Shown: positions 8,697 to 17,869 of the stretch, one piece after another
Numbering within the stretch: position 1 is the stretch's first letter
Layout: each line of letters starts with the position of its first letter
Assembly (NCBI GenBank): GCA_944325415.1
Contig: CALUZW010000003.1
Span: 1-64,000, forward strand
Origin: an uncultured Bacteroidales bacterium
GTDB taxonomy: Bacteria > Bacteroidota > Bacteroidia > Bacteroidales > UBA11471
Length of the DNA stretch: 64,000 bases
Direction: 5' to 3'
Notes under the pieces: generated by a model
What the model saw: only the letters and a program-made list of their open reading frames with translations
Told to the model about the DNA's origin: nothing
Database searches by the model: none
Position numbers and translations under genes: made by a program

Positions 8697-9101
8697 ATGG
8701 CTATTGAATACAAAGACACCAAAGAGTTCACAGCCGAAGAGTTGGAGCGGCTGTTCCTCTCGGTCAAATGGTCATCGGGAGCCTATCCCGAACGGCTCGT
8801 CGTTGCCCTGCGCAACTCCGACACCGTACTCTCGGCCTGGGACGGCCAACGGCTTGTCGGCCTCATCAACGTACTCGACGACAGCATCATGACGGCCTAC
8901 ATACACTATCTCCTCGTCGACCCCGAATACCAGGGGCACGGCATAGGCCGGGAGCTGACCCGTCAAGTACTAGACCTATACAAAGATTACCTGCGCATAC
9001 TGCTCGTCTCCTACGAAGACGGCGTTGCCTTCTACGAATCACTGGGCTTCAAGACCGGGCACGGAAAGTACCCCATGTTTGTTACCACACTCACCACATA
9101 G
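8697..9101 (+). CDS. GNAT-family N-acetyltransferase
   Basis: A 134-residue single-domain acetyltransferase. The acetyl-CoA loop is YQGHGIGRELTRQV (about residues 80-93), preceded by the beta strand AYIHYLLVDPE, and the C-terminal GVAFYESLGFK is a typical GNAT ending. The acceptor (amino acid, peptide, small molecule) cannot be read from the sequence. It lies 42 bases after the phosphate transporter without a recognisable promoter, so it is probably the last gene of the two-component/PiT operon. A perfect inverted repeat follows. Confidence 0.88.
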   Translation: MAIEYKDTKEFTAEELERLFLSVKWSSGAYPERLVVALRNSDTVLSAWDGQRLVGLINVLDDSIMTAYIHYLLVDPEYQGHGIGRELTRQVLDLYKDYLRILLVSYEDGVAFYESLGFKTGHGKYPMFVTTLTT

Positions 9102-9127
9102 GATAAAATCTCACCCCTACAATACGC

Positions 9128-9160
9128 AGCAAGGCGGGAACCGTTGGTTCCCGCCTTGCT
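9128..9160. repeat. Perfect 15-bp inverted repeat between convergent genes
   Basis: Arms 9128-9142 and 9146-9160 are perfectly complementary around a GTT loop. It lies between the GNAT gene and the P-ATPase gene, which converge. Neither strand has a T-run, so it is either a U-tract-less bidirectional terminator or an mRNA 3'-end stabiliser. Confidence 0.6.
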
Positions 9161-9199
9161 ACGTTAAGAGCCGGTATCAAACCGGCATATCAGAATTTC

Positions 9200-11944
9200 T
9201 CAGAATTTCACCTTGAAAAGTTTCTTCACCAGCCGGTAAAGCTCGCCAAGCCACAAGATAAACGAGGTCGACACGATGATGTAAACCCAATCTATCACCG
9301 GCAGAGGTGTCACACCGAACATCGGGCCGCCCACGGTAACGATGACAATCTGTCCCACCAGGATAATGGCGGCAACACCTACAAACGTCAGGCTGTCGGT
9401 CAGTCCGCAAAGAGCCGAGCGATTGGTGGCGAATGCCTTGGCATTAAACATATTCCAGAACTGGAACATGACAAATACGGTAAAGAATACGGTCAACTCA
9501 TAGGGCGTGAGGGCATGGGCCACATTCTCAAAACGGAAATAGTCGGCAAAGAAAGCCCGCACGTCAAACTGTGAAAGAGCCGTTACCTCTTCGTATTTGA
9601 AATACTGCAACAGGCCGAAAAGCAACGCCACAAAAAACACGCCTATACCGATAATATCGACAGCCATAGGCCGGGTGATAATGAAATCGGTCTGACGGCG
9701 GGGCTTGTCTTTCATCACCCGCTCACTCGGCGGCAGCGAAGCCAGCGCCATGGCGGCAAAGGTATCCATGATGAGGTTCACCCACAACATCTGGGTAACG
9801 GTGAGCGGCGACTGAGTGCCCAGGAAAGCACCGATAAGCACGATGAGGCAGGCCACTACATTGACGGTCATCTGGAAGAGGAGAAAGCGCTGAATGTTCT
9901 GATAGAGCGAACGCCCCCACATCACCGCCCGCGTGATACTGTGGAACGAGTTGTCGAGAATCGTAATGCTGCTCGCCTCCTTGGCCACTGTCGTACCATC
10001 GCCCATCGAGAGACCTACCTGGGCGGCGTTGAGGGCCGGAGCATCATTGGTACCGTCGCCGGTAACGGCTACGACATAGCCCAACTTCTGCAAGAGACGT
10101 ACCAGCCGCTCCTTGTCCATGGGGCGGGCACGGGATATAATCTTTATGTCGGGCAGGCGACGCAAGAGCTCCTCATCGGGCGTAGCGGCAAACTGCACGC
10201 CGGTCATGAGGTTGGCATCGCCGTCGGAGGGAAGCCAGAGACCTATCTGACGGCCTATCTCGCGGGCCGTTCCAGGGGTATCACCGGTAACAATCTTCAC
10301 CGCCACGCCGGCATCGAGACACGACTGAATGGCAGCAGGCACATCGTCGCGCACAGGGTCGGAGATGGCAACGATGCCGATAAACGTGAGGTCGACGTTG
10401 TACAGCCGGCCGTCGGCAAAACGGGGTTGGTCGTCGTCGAGAATCTGATAGGCAAAGCCCAGGGTACGCATGGCCTGCGACTGATAGGCGAGCAACTGCT
10501 CATCGACCGCAGCCTTGTAATCGGCCGCCAGTATCAGGCCCTGTGCCGTGAGAGCCCGACGGCTCTCTCCCAGGACTATCTCGGGGGCACCTTTGACATA
10601 AAGCACCTTTTTGCCCAAGAGAGGCGACTCGACAATAGTCGCCATGTATTTACGTTCGGTCGAGAAGGTCAACTGGTCGACTACGGCAGCTCCTTCGCGC
10701 AGGGTAAGGTAGTTCTCGCCCTTGGCTTTCAACCACAGCAACAGTGCCCCCTCGGTGGGGTTACCAATGACACGGGGTTTATCGCCGGCCTCGTCGAGGA
10801 AGGCCGTCGAGTTGACGGCAATGCCTTCGCGTATAAGATTTCCCAATTCATTATCGGTAAGCGAGCGGTCGCCCAAGGCCCAGAAATCGGCCTGAGCCAC
10901 CTGCATCTGGTTCTTGGTGAGGGTACCGGTCTTGTCGGTGCAGATAACCGATACCGCCCCCATCGTCTCGCAGGCGTGCATCTTGCGCACCAGGTTATTG
11001 GTAGCCAACATGCGCTTCATGCTCAGCGCCAGACTCAGCACGATACTCATAGGCAACCCCTCGGGCACCGACACCACAACGAGGGTGATGGCTATCATGA
11101 GGGTCTGGAAGATATAGGTGGCCGTCTCGGTCCAGTCGGGCGAGGCGTTCTGCGTAAAGAAGAGGACAAGCCGTGCCACAACAATCAGCGTAGCAATCGT
11201 GTAGCTGGCATAGGAGATGAGGCGCCCCAGCCCGTCGAGCTGACGGTTGAGGGGGGTCTTGGTATCGTTCTGTATCTGCGAGCCCTCATACACCTTGCCA
11301 TATTCGGTAGCATCGCCCACGGCAGTGATTCGGCACACACCGTGCCCGTCGACGACAGTGGTACCGCGCAGCACCTCGTTGGAGGGATAGGTAGCATCGG
11401 CGTCGAAATCGGCCTCGACCGTTGTCTTCGACACCACCGGCTCACCGGTAAGGGTCGACTCGTTGATTTGCAGCGAGACGCTTTCGAGCAGCACGGCATC
11501 GGCCGGCACCTCCTCGCCCAGTTCAAGTACCACAACATCGTCGACCACCACCTCTTTCTTGGAAATCTCGCAGATGCTGCCGTTGCGTATCACCTTCACC
11601 GGTATATCATCGTTGACCTGATTGAGAATGTCAAACTTTTTGTTGGCGCTCAGCTCAAAGAAGAACCCGACCGCCGTGGCCAGTATTACCGCCACAAAGA
11701 TGCCTATCGGCTCGAAAAATACTTCGGCTCCGTGACCGAGGCTCACAAACTCATATACGGCCACACCTACCGAGAGCAGCAGGGCTATCAACAATATCTT
11801 GATAATGGGGTCGTTGAACTTTTCCAGGAAAAGCAGCCACACCGACTTCTTCTTGGGCGGTGTCAACACGTTCTCCCCATGCAAACGACGGCTCTCGACC
11901 ACCTGTTCGTCGGTCAGACCCGTATAAGTATGCTTCTGTTCCAT
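9200..11944 (-). CDS. Calcium-type (P2B/PMCA-like) cation-transporting P-type ATPase
   Basis: The 914-residue ATPase has a cation-ATPase N-terminal domain, the actuator motif LTGEP, phosphorylation motif CDKTGTLTKNQ, nucleotide-binding domain, hinge TGDGTNDAPAL and about ten membrane helices including four C-terminal ones. Length and motifs fit the PMCA-type calcium exporters common in Bacteroidetes; VVVSVPEGLPMSIVLSLA is the usual helix 4 with PEGLP. The transported ion is inferred, not shown. It is monocistronic with its own -7 box 38 bases upstream. Two exact TTGTAAC repeats 11 bp apart lie further upstream (12037-12054) and may bind an OmpR-type regulator. Confidence 0.92.
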   Translation of the reverse strand: MEQKHTYTGLTDEQVVESRRLHGENVLTPPKKKSVWLLFLEKFNDPIIKILLIALLLSVGVAVYEFVSLGHGAEVFFEPIGIFVAVILATAVGFFFELSANKKFDILNQVNDDIPVKVIRNGSICEISKKEVVVDDVVVLELGEEVPADAVLLESVSLQINESTLTGEPVVSKTTVEADFDADATYPSNEVLRGTTVVDGHGVCRITAVGDATEYGKVYEGSQIQNDTKTPLNRQLDGLGRLISYASYTIATLIVVARLVLFFTQNASPDWTETATYIFQTLMIAITLVVVSVPEGLPMSIVLSLALSMKRMLATNNLVRKMHACETMGAVSVICTDKTGTLTKNQMQVAQADFWALGDRSLTDNELGNLIREGIAVNSTAFLDEAGDKPRVIGNPTEGALLLWLKAKGENYLTLREGAAVVDQLTFSTERKYMATIVESPLLGKKVLYVKGAPEIVLGESRRALTAQGLILAADYKAAVDEQLLAYQSQAMRTLGFAYQILDDDQPRFADGRLYNVDLTFIGIVAISDPVRDDVPAAIQSCLDAGVAVKIVTGDTPGTAREIGRQIGLWLPSDGDANLMTGVQFAATPDEELLRRLPDIKIISRARPMDKERLVRLLQKLGYVVAVTGDGTNDAPALNAAQVGLSMGDGTTVAKEASSITILDNSFHSITRAVMWGRSLYQNIQRFLLFQMTVNVVACLIVLIGAFLGTQSPLTVTQMLWVNLIMDTFAAMALASLPPSERVMKDKPRRQTDFIITRPMAVDIIGIGVFFVALLFGLLQYFKYEEVTALSQFDVRAFFADYFRFENVAHALTPYELTVFFTVFVMFQFWNMFNAKAFATNRSALCGLTDSLTFVGVAAIILVGQIVIVTVGGPMFGVTPLPVIDWVYIIVSTSFILWLGELYRLVKKLFKVKF

Positions 11945-11981
11945 GTCTATGAGAGTTGTTGTTTTTAAAGATTACGTCTTG

Positions 11982-11989
11982 CAAAGATA
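11982..11989 (-). promoter_or_regulatory. -7 promoter box of the P-type ATPase gene
   Basis: TATCTTTG on the minus strand, 38 bases upstream of the ATG. There is no good -33 element. Confidence 0.55.
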
Positions 11990-12036
11990 CGCTATTCCGG
12001 GCAAAACTGTTTTCCGACAGCGCGGTAAACGTCGTT

Positions 12037-12065
12037 TTGTAACACGATTGTAACATCTGTTTACG
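12037..12065. repeat. TTGTAAC direct repeats at 11-bp spacing
   Basis: TTGTAAC occurs at 12037-12043 and again at 12048-12054, exactly 11 bp apart, with a degenerate third copy (TGTTTAC) near 12058. The same core and spacing form the six-unit array upstream of the TonB receptor. It lies about 50 bp upstream of the ATPase -7 box. The remaining 11945-12405 stretch carries only the two promoters and no gene I can support. Confidence 0.45.
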
Positions 12066-12367
12066 CATAACAAAAGAGCCGCTCTTCCACAGAGAAGCTC
12101 CTTCAACACACTATAACGAAAAAACAATAACAATCTTTTACCTGCCAAAGGAGGAAATGACTCCTACGAAACCTAAAACAGAATCTCACAAACCTTTCGT
12201 CCTCCTTATTTCGAGGGCAAAGGTAGGTGAGTTTTGTAACAAAATGATGACAAAACGGTCTCTTTTCTGTGAAATATCGCACCGGTACCGGCTCCACGGT
12301 CCCGCAGGAAAGTGAATTTTCTTACACGCTTTCTGCCTCCGACACAGCCACATCTCATTTATTTCTG

Positions 12368-12375
12368 TAATTTTG
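12368..12375 (+). promoter_or_regulatory. -7 promoter box of the YeiH-type gene
   Basis: TAATTTTG matches TAnnTTTG and lies 30 bases before the ATG at 12406. The -33 region has no match. Confidence 0.55.
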
Positions 12376-12405
12376 CACTTCACATTTTTTTAAATCTCTA
12401 TTTCT

Positions 12406-13482
12406 ATGATTTCCGAACAGAAAGCTGCCGTCTCGCATGGCATTCTCCTCATCGCTCTGTTTTCGTTCTCAGCCTTTTACATCAGCGAATTCCAATGGGT
12501 AAAAGACCTGTCGCTCAGTCCCCTCATCGTAGGTATCATTCTGGGTATGCTCTACGCCAACAGCCTGCGCAACTACATTCCCGAGACCTGGGTTCCCGGC
12601 ATCAAGTTCTGCACCAAGCAGATTCTGCGCACGGGTATCGTTCTCTACGGATTCCGTCTCACGTTCCAACAAGTGCTTGCCATCGGCCTTCCGGCCATCA
12701 TCATCGATGTCATCGTCATCTTCATCACCCTGCTCCTGGGCGTCGTGGCCGGGCGTCTGCTGAAAATGGACGAGAAAACCTCGCTCATGGTATCGACCGG
12801 TAGCGCCATCTGCGGAGCAGCCGCCGTACTGGGAGCCGAGCCCGTTGTGAAATGTGCCCCGCACAAGACAGCCATCGCCGTGTCGACGGTAGTCATCTTC
12901 GGTACGCTCTCGATGTTTCTTTACCCCATTCTCTACCGTGCTGGCATCTTCGACCTCTCGGCTCAGGAGATGGCCATCTACTCCGGCGCCACCCTGCATG
13001 AGGTGGCCCACGTGGTAGGCGCCGGCAACGCCATGGACCCCGACGGCGCCCTGCACCTGGCCGACCAGGCTACCATCACCAAGATGATTCGTGTCATGAT
13101 GCTGGCCCCCGTACTGCTCATCATGAGCTACATCATAGCCCGTGTGCGCCGTGCCCGCCACACCGACGTTGCCGCCGACGGAAAGAGCAAGATATCGGTT
13201 CCCTGGTTTGCGTTCGGATTCCTGCTGGTCATCGCCATCAACTCCCTGCTGCAATCGTTCACCTTTATTCCCGCCGACATCATGACCGCCGGTATCAGTG
13301 CCATCAACAGCTTCGACAACTTCCTGCTCACCATGGCCATGACCGCCCTCGGTGCCGAGACCAGCATCGACAAGTTCAAACAGGCCGGAGCCAAGCCCTT
13401 CTACCTGGCCGGCATCATCTACCTGTGGCTCCTCTTCGGCGGATATGCCCTGTGTAAATACCTCGTACCGGCCCTATCCTAA
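12406..13482 (+). CDS. YeiH/UPF0324-family putative sulfate exporter
   Basis: The 358-residue protein has about ten membrane helices and the YeiH-family motifs LSPLIVGIILGMLYAN near the N-terminus, GSAICGAAAVLGAEPV in the middle and GATLHEVAHVVGAG after it. The family is named putative sulfate exporter by association with sulfonate degradation; the substrate is not known here and no sulfur genes adjoin it. It has its own promoter and is followed after about 220 bases by a terminator, so it is monocistronic. Length is normal. Confidence 0.9.
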   Translation: MISEQKAAVSHGILLIALFSFSAFYISEFQWVKDLSLSPLIVGIILGMLYANSLRNYIPETWVPGIKFCTKQILRTGIVLYGFRLTFQQVLAIGLPAIIIDVIVIFITLLLGVVAGRLLKMDEKTSLMVSTGSAICGAAAVLGAEPVVKCAPHKTAIAVSTVVIFGTLSMFLYPILYRAGIFDLSAQEMAIYSGATLHEVAHVVGAGNAMDPDGALHLADQATITKMIRVMMLAPVLLIMSYIIARVRRARHTDVAADGKSKISVPWFAFGFLLVIAINSLLQSFTFIPADIMTAGISAINSFDNFLLTMAMTALGAETSIDKFKQAGAKPFYLAGIIYLWLLFGGYALCKYLVPALS

Positions 13483-13706
13483 GCCGATAACAGGAGAAAA
13501 CGGTTTCGGTAAAAACTGTTAAATATCGACCGGGTCATGTAACTTTCGACCCGTTTCCGGGTCTTACGTTCAGAGGGCCCGGAAAAATGCACCCGCACAC
13601 AGGTAGCACTTCCGGGCTCGGCTAAACAGTTTTTGTGTTTTTTCCGTTATAAGTTCGAGGAAAAAGGTTCTGGCCTCTTTCCCCAAGATTGAAAAAGGTT
13701 ACAACA

Positions 13707-13753
13707 GAGGAGAGCCCCTTTCAAAAAAATGAAGGGACTCTCCTCGCTTTTTT
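13707..13753 (+). terminator. Rho-independent terminator upstream of the xylanase gene
   Basis: A 14-bp stem with one mismatch (13707-13720 with 13732-13745) is followed by a T-run at 13748-13753. It ends transcription from the YeiH-type gene. The 13483-13700 stretch before it holds only weak hairpins (for example 13554-13561 with 13578-13585) and no gene. Confidence 0.8.
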
Positions 13754-13766
13754 ATAAAAAAAACAG

Positions 13767-13774
13767 TACGTTTG
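13767..13774 (+). promoter_or_regulatory. -7 promoter box of the xylanase gene
   Basis: TACGTTTG, 26 bases upstream of the ATG at 13801 and directly after the terminator. It excludes the in-frame ATG at 13729 as start. Confidence 0.6.
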
Positions 13775-13800
13775 TAATACATCAACACATTCTTAACCCC

Positions 13801-14898
13801 ATGAATATATTCCAACGCCTCATCCTCCTGGTATCGATATGCGGCTACGCTCCGCTCTTTGCTCAGACCGGCACTCCGGTACCCTCACTCTCCGGCACCG
13901 CCGACGGCCAGTTCTACATAGGTGCCGCCGTCGAGCCCCGCCAGCTGCAAGGCCCGGAGGGCGAACTGCTGAAAAGACAGGTCAACACCCTCACCGCCGA
14001 GAATGCCATGAAGATGTATGCCCTGTGGACGGGCAACGACAGTGCCGCCTACCGCTGGGCCGCTGCCGACCGCATCGTCGACTTTGCCCGCGAAAACGGC
14101 ATGAAAGTGCGGGGACACACCTTGATATGGCACAACGCGCCCGCCGCATTTTTCAAAGACGAGAACGGCAACGACCTCGACTCGGCCGCACTCTACCGCC
14201 GCACCGAAGCCTATATGCGCGCCGTACTCATCCACTTCGACAGCACCGTCTTCTGCTGGGACGTCGTGAACGAGGCCATCGCCGAGCGCGACGGCGAAGG
14301 GAGCATCTACCGGCAAGACTCGCCGTGGTACCGCATCTGCGGAGCCGATTACATTGCCTGGGCTTTCCGCACGGCCCATCGCATACGCCCCGACATGAAA
14401 CTCTTCTACAACGATTACAGCCTCGTCTACCCCGACAAGCTGCAACGCACCCTCACCATGCTGCGCCAGCTGCTGGCCGAGGGGGTACCCATCGACGGTG
14501 TGGGTATGCAGGCCCACTGGAACAACGCGGTTACCGCCGAACAGATACAGACAGCCGTCGACTCCTTTGCCATGCTGGGACTCGACATACACATCACCGA
14601 GCTCGACCTCACCATCTACGGCAACTATCACGACGGCGCCCGCCAGGCGACCACGGCCACCCTCCCCTACGATGCCGAGACAAGCCGGCGGCAGGCCGAG
14701 GCTTACGCCCGCTTTTTCGAGCTATTCCGCCGCAACAGCGACAAGATTTCGTCGGTTACCCTGTGGGGCATCGCCGACAACCATACCTGGCTCAACAACC
14801 ACCCCGTAAAGGGGCGCCGCGACTACCCGCTGCTCTTCGATACGCTGCAACAACCCAAGGAGGCATTCTTCCGGGTCATCGACAAGCTGACGGAGTAA
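13801..14898 (+). CDS. Secreted GH10 endo-1,4-beta-xylanase
   Basis: The 365-residue enzyme carries a type I signal peptide ending in APLFAQ and a single GH10 TIM barrel that cleaves internal beta-1,4 bonds of xylan. The acid/base is Glu158 in CWDVVNEAI and the nucleophile Glu267 in HITELDLTI; GHTLIWHN and the late VTLWGIADNHTWL are further GH10 signatures. No carbohydrate-binding module is attached. The in-frame ATG at 13729 is rejected since a terminator and promoter lie between it and 13801. It is not in an obvious SusCD locus; the downstream small secreted protein gene is 69 bases away and may be cotranscribed. Confidence 0.93.
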   Translation: MNIFQRLILLVSICGYAPLFAQTGTPVPSLSGTADGQFYIGAAVEPRQLQGPEGELLKRQVNTLTAENAMKMYALWTGNDSAAYRWAAADRIVDFARENGMKVRGHTLIWHNAPAAFFKDENGNDLDSAALYRRTEAYMRAVLIHFDSTVFCWDVVNEAIAERDGEGSIYRQDSPWYRICGADYIAWAFRTAHRIRPDMKLFYNDYSLVYPDKLQRTLTMLRQLLAEGVPIDGVGMQAHWNNAVTAEQIQTAVDSFAMLGLDIHITELDLTIYGNYHDGARQATTATLPYDAETSRRQAEAYARFFELFRRNSDKISSVTLWGIADNHTWLNNHPVKGRRDYPLLFDTLQQPKEAFFRVIDKLTE

Positions 14899-14967
14899 CC
14901 CGCATCACATTCTCCCGAGAACCCTTCTCTCCTTTGAAATAACAAAAACCCGAAATCCACAACAACC

Positions 14968-15663
14968 ATGAAACGACTGTTGCTTATCGGCCTGCTGGCA
15001 ACCGTCCTTCTCCCGCTGGCGGCGCAAAAAAAAGAACGGTCGATAGAAATCGACCCAAACGCCGGCATCGACATCGACGAAGTATTCGATGCCATGGGGA
15101 TAAAAATTGTAAACTACGATTTAAGTACACTTCGCGACGATACCTACAAGCTCTCCCTCTACATCGACGAATACAAGAATGGTAAAAAAGTAAAACGCGA
15201 CTACGAACTTACCATCGGAGACAACTGGCAACCCCTACCCGAAGATGCCGACAAGCGCAAAGAATTTATCAAAAAGAAAAATCTCGATGTTCCGAGAAAA
15301 GCCACACGCTGGCACATTGATAAAATGAACATCTATCTCGTACCCAAAAACGACAGTATCTCAAAAATAGTTATTCGCACACCGCGAAGGAATGCGATAA
15401 AAGAAGTGCGGTTGCAGGCCGTACCCCAATATTACTACAAGCTGATACGCTATGATTTCCGCCCCTTCGCCATAGCACCTCTTACCGACCAACAACGGCA
15501 GGAGATACCCTTGGCCATTTACAACTCCTTCTGGTTCGATCCGAAAATCGACATATGCCGCTCTTGCTACGGCGACATTACAGCCAGTATGAGCGAAGAA
15601 GTCTTCACGTTGTCGCCCCACTACTATGTAATAGGTATCCGGCTCGACAAGCGGGAGAAATAA
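14968..15663 (+). CDS. Small secreted protein, first of a paralogous pair (DUF5041-like)
   Basis: A 231-residue protein with a signal peptide (cleavage after LPLAA or so) and a predominantly beta-strand, Lys/Asp-rich body. It shares blocks with the next gene: SLYIDEYKNG near the middle, RSCYGDIT and HYYVIGIRL at the end. I believe the family is the Bacteroidales DUF5041 type, but I cannot confirm it. The role is unknown; likely periplasmic. It is 69 bases from the xylanase gene and is followed by a perfect 15-bp inverted repeat. Confidence 0.75.
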   Translation: MKRLLLIGLLATVLLPLAAQKKERSIEIDPNAGIDIDEVFDAMGIKIVNYDLSTLRDDTYKLSLYIDEYKNGKKVKRDYELTIGDNWQPLPEDADKRKEFIKKKNLDVPRKATRWHIDKMNIYLVPKNDSISKIVIRTPRRNAIKEVRLQAVPQYYYKLIRYDFRPFAIAPLTDQQRQEIPLAIYNSFWFDPKIDICRSCYGDITASMSEEVFTLSPHYYVIGIRLDKREK

Positions 15664-15685
15664 TTCACCACCCAATTTATCAACA

Positions 15686-15721
15686 GGCGAGGGCCGGCAA
15701 AATTTCTTGCCGGCCCTCGCC
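15686..15721. repeat. Perfect 15-bp GC-rich inverted repeat after the first paralog
   Basis: Arms 15686-15700 and 15707-15721 pair perfectly around a 6-base loop; no T-run follows. It probably marks the 3' end of the upstream transcript. Confidence 0.6.
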
Positions 15722-15829
15722 CGCATATCACAGTCAGGACAGCCCCCCCTGGCACAACGGCCATTGGTGGCGGATAATATCCCGTCTAAAAAACAAATTA
15801 CATCGTAGCAGGCTTTCAAATGTTTAAAC

Positions 15830-15837
15830 TAATTTTG
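15830..15837 (+). promoter_or_regulatory. -7 promoter box of the second paralog
   Basis: TAATTTTG lies 64 bases before the ATG at 15902, so the second copy has its own promoter. Confidence 0.5.
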
Positions 15838-15901
15838 CAGCAGAGTGTAACCTTTCTGTTTACCGTGCGTCTATTGTATAAAATCTAAACACCCCGAAAT
15901 C

Positions 15902-16600
15902 ATGAAACACCTGTTCCTGACATTATTATTTGCAAGCCTATTATTACCCGTCAATGCCAAAGAAAAAGAGCCTCGCATAAAAGCCGACAAGATATCCCAT
16001 ACAGATATTATAAATGTCCTCGAAGAAATGAATATCCACATGGCCCATTTCGATTTGAGCGAACTCGACAAAAAAGAATACAATATCAACTTCTATATCG
16101 ATGAATACAGACTCGGGGAAAAAACCAACCGTATCGCCAATTTCAAAATAGGGAGAAACAGGCAAGACCTGCCTGAAAAGGCCGATGAACGTGCTGCATT
16201 CATAAAGGCTCTTAACCTCGACATCTCAAAAAAGGCGAAATATTGGACACTAAATCAGATGAGCATATACGTTACACCGGAAAGCGATTCTACCGTGACC
16301 ATCACCATGAGCTGTCCTCTTGGGTCGATTAACAAACAAGTAAAAATTGAGGCCCTCCCTCAAAACAAAAAACCCATATACGATTTTCGCACATTCGAAA
16401 TTGCCCCGGTAACGGAAAAAACGCAAGAAATTCCTCTCATTATCTACAACTCTTACTTCTTCGATGAGAAACACAACATGTCCCGCTCATGCTACGGAAA
16501 CATTACCGCGGAAATGACAGAAGAGATTTTCGATAGACTCCCGCACTATTATGTCATGGGGATTACGCTCAAAGAAATAGAAAAACAGCATAAGCGATAA
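15902..16600 (+). CDS. Small secreted protein, second of the paralogous pair (DUF5041-like)
   Basis: A 232-residue protein with a signal peptide (LLPVNA) and the same layout as its neighbour: NFYIDEYRLG, a basic middle, MSRSCYGNIT and HYYVMGITL. Overall identity is moderate, so the duplication is old. Its base composition is clearly more AT-rich than the genes around it, which fits separate ancestry or recent transfer of this copy. It has its own promoter and ends at a strong hairpin. Function unknown. Confidence 0.75.
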   Translation: MKHLFLTLLFASLLLPVNAKEKEPRIKADKISHTDIINVLEEMNIHMAHFDLSELDKKEYNINFYIDEYRLGEKTNRIANFKIGRNRQDLPEKADERAAFIKALNLDISKKAKYWTLNQMSIYVTPESDSTVTITMSCPLGSINKQVKIEALPQNKKPIYDFRTFEIAPVTEKTQEIPLIIYNSYFFDEKHNMSRSCYGNITAEMTEEIFDRLPHYYVMGITLKEIEKQHKR

Positions 16601-16634
16601 AACAACGGGCTGCATAAGATGCAGCCCGTTGTTT
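16600..16634. terminator. Bidirectional hairpin terminator between convergent genes
   Basis: A 16-bp stem (16600-16615 with 16619-16634) with loop AAG lies just after the stop of the 15902 gene and before the end of the convergent PCMD gene. The flanks are A- and T-rich on both strands. Confidence 0.7.
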
Positions 16635-16692
16635 ATATCATTTCTCATGTCTATGGCAGGAGGGCACAATCTGTGCCTTTGCACCCAACCGC

Positions 16693-17649
16693 TCAATACA
16701 CGAGCGAAACATTGTCTATCCAGAAGCAGGTACCCACAGCACCTATAAAGGCGCCCTTGTCGCCCGAAGAGATGCGCAGCATCAGATGCGTGGGCTGAGC
16801 ATCGGCGTCGGCCCAACCCACCACCTGTATGGGCACATTCTCGCCCCGGCTGTTGGTCGTGTAGCGGGGGCCGTCGGGCAAAATGAGTGCCATCTCGGGG
16901 GTGTAACAGGGTTCATTACTGATATCGCCGTAATAGATGGGTATGCGATAGCCATTCTGCCACTCGGCAACAGACTCGGAAAACTTGTGGTAGGCCGTAC
17001 CCACCCGACGGGCATAGACATTGCCCTCCTCGTCTTCCCAGCGCTGTATGAGATAGAGGCTTATCTCGGCATTGTCCTTGCCTTCAATCTCCGACGAGCG
17101 GAGGCCGGTAGCCTTCACCAACTGGTCGGCCAACTGCAATTTATAGTCGAGTTGCAACGCTTTGGGTCGTTGAGTAAAAGGAATTCCCTGGTCGAGTTTC
17201 CCTTGCGGATTCTTGGCATTCTTCACGGGCTCTTTTACCGCACCCAGAAACACCGAACCGGTGGCGACCACCGTAATGTTCACCATACCGAGAGCCTTGC
17301 AGGTCTCCTTGCGCACTTCGAGCCGCGCACACCGGTTGCCCGGCTCACGCTCCTCGGGAAAGACGGTAACACTCACCTTGTCGATACCCACAGGGCTGGC
17401 CCATACACTCGAACCTCCCCACGGCGAGTCGCTCGACTCCCGCACCCAGGGCTGAGCCCCGTTGATGGTCTGCTCAGGACCTAAGTGATATACCTCCTTG
17501 GTGGCACCGCCCAGCAGGGCCGACTCCTTGATGATGCGGGTCGTCCATCGCTCCATGTCGCCATAAGGTAACAACTCTACCCTCTCCGACTGGGCACTAA
17601 GCACTCCCGGCAGGCACATCGCACAAACAAGCAATAGATTCTTTGTCAT
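16693..17649 (-). CDS. Secreted PCMD-domain (putative carbohydrate metabolism) protein
   Basis: A 318-residue protein with a signal peptide ending in GVLSAQ and a beta-sandwich body that matches the PCMD domain, often found in Bacteroidetes surface or periplasmic proteins next to glycan-use genes. MERWTTRIIKESALLGG is a typical early motif and the end GTCFWIDNVSLVY is the usual jelly-roll ending. No catalytic residues are evident, so a binding role is more likely. The start at 17649 is set by the promoter box at 17671-17678, which lies inside the longer open frame beginning at 17766. It is monocistronic. Confidence 0.82.
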   Translation of the reverse strand: MTKNLLLVCAMCLPGVLSAQSERVELLPYGDMERWTTRIIKESALLGGATKEVYHLGPEQTINGAQPWVRESSDSPWGGSSVWASPVGIDKVSVTVFPEEREPGNRCARLEVRKETCKALGMVNITVVATGSVFLGAVKEPVKNAKNPQGKLDQGIPFTQRPKALQLDYKLQLADQLVKATGLRSSEIEGKDNAEISLYLIQRWEDEEGNVYARRVGTAYHKFSESVAEWQNGYRIPIYYGDISNEPCYTPEMALILPDGPRYTTNSRGENVPIQVVGWADADAQPTHLMLRISSGDKGAFIGAVGTCFWIDNVSLVY

Positions 17650-17670
17650 ATACAGTTGTTGAATTCCCGG

Positions 17671-17678
17671 CAAAGATA
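17671..17678 (-). promoter_or_regulatory. -7 promoter box of the PCMD gene
   Basis: TATCTTTG on the minus strand, 22 bases before the ATG at 17649. Confidence 0.65.
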
Positions 17679-17869
17679 GGCAATCGGACAGAAAACGCAC
17701 AGAAGCGCCCGAAGTTTTTTCGGTAAATTCGCCTTTTTCTACACATTCTCCACCATACAACAGCACATCTGTCGCCGATGGTACCGGTCACGACCGCGCA
17801 TTTTCTCGCGACTTGCGGCAGTCAGGCTCGATTCGTGGCACAAAAACAGGCTTTTCCATAAAAAATAAC

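Noticed and set aside
9941..11968. Long open frame on the plus strand opposite the P-type ATPase gene
   Set aside because: It mirrors the codon structure of the ATPase gene, its product is low-complexity and His/Gly/Arg-rich, and no promoter or start signal belongs to it.
12113..12135. A 13-base word (ATAACAATCTTTT) shared with 53466-53478 in the small-RNA candidate region
   Set aside because: A shared word of this length is expected by chance within 64 kb and there is no other similarity.
13729..13800. N-terminal extension of the xylanase from an ATG at 13729
   Set aside because: A terminator tail and the -7 promoter box lie between this ATG and 13801, and the signal peptide begins at 13801.
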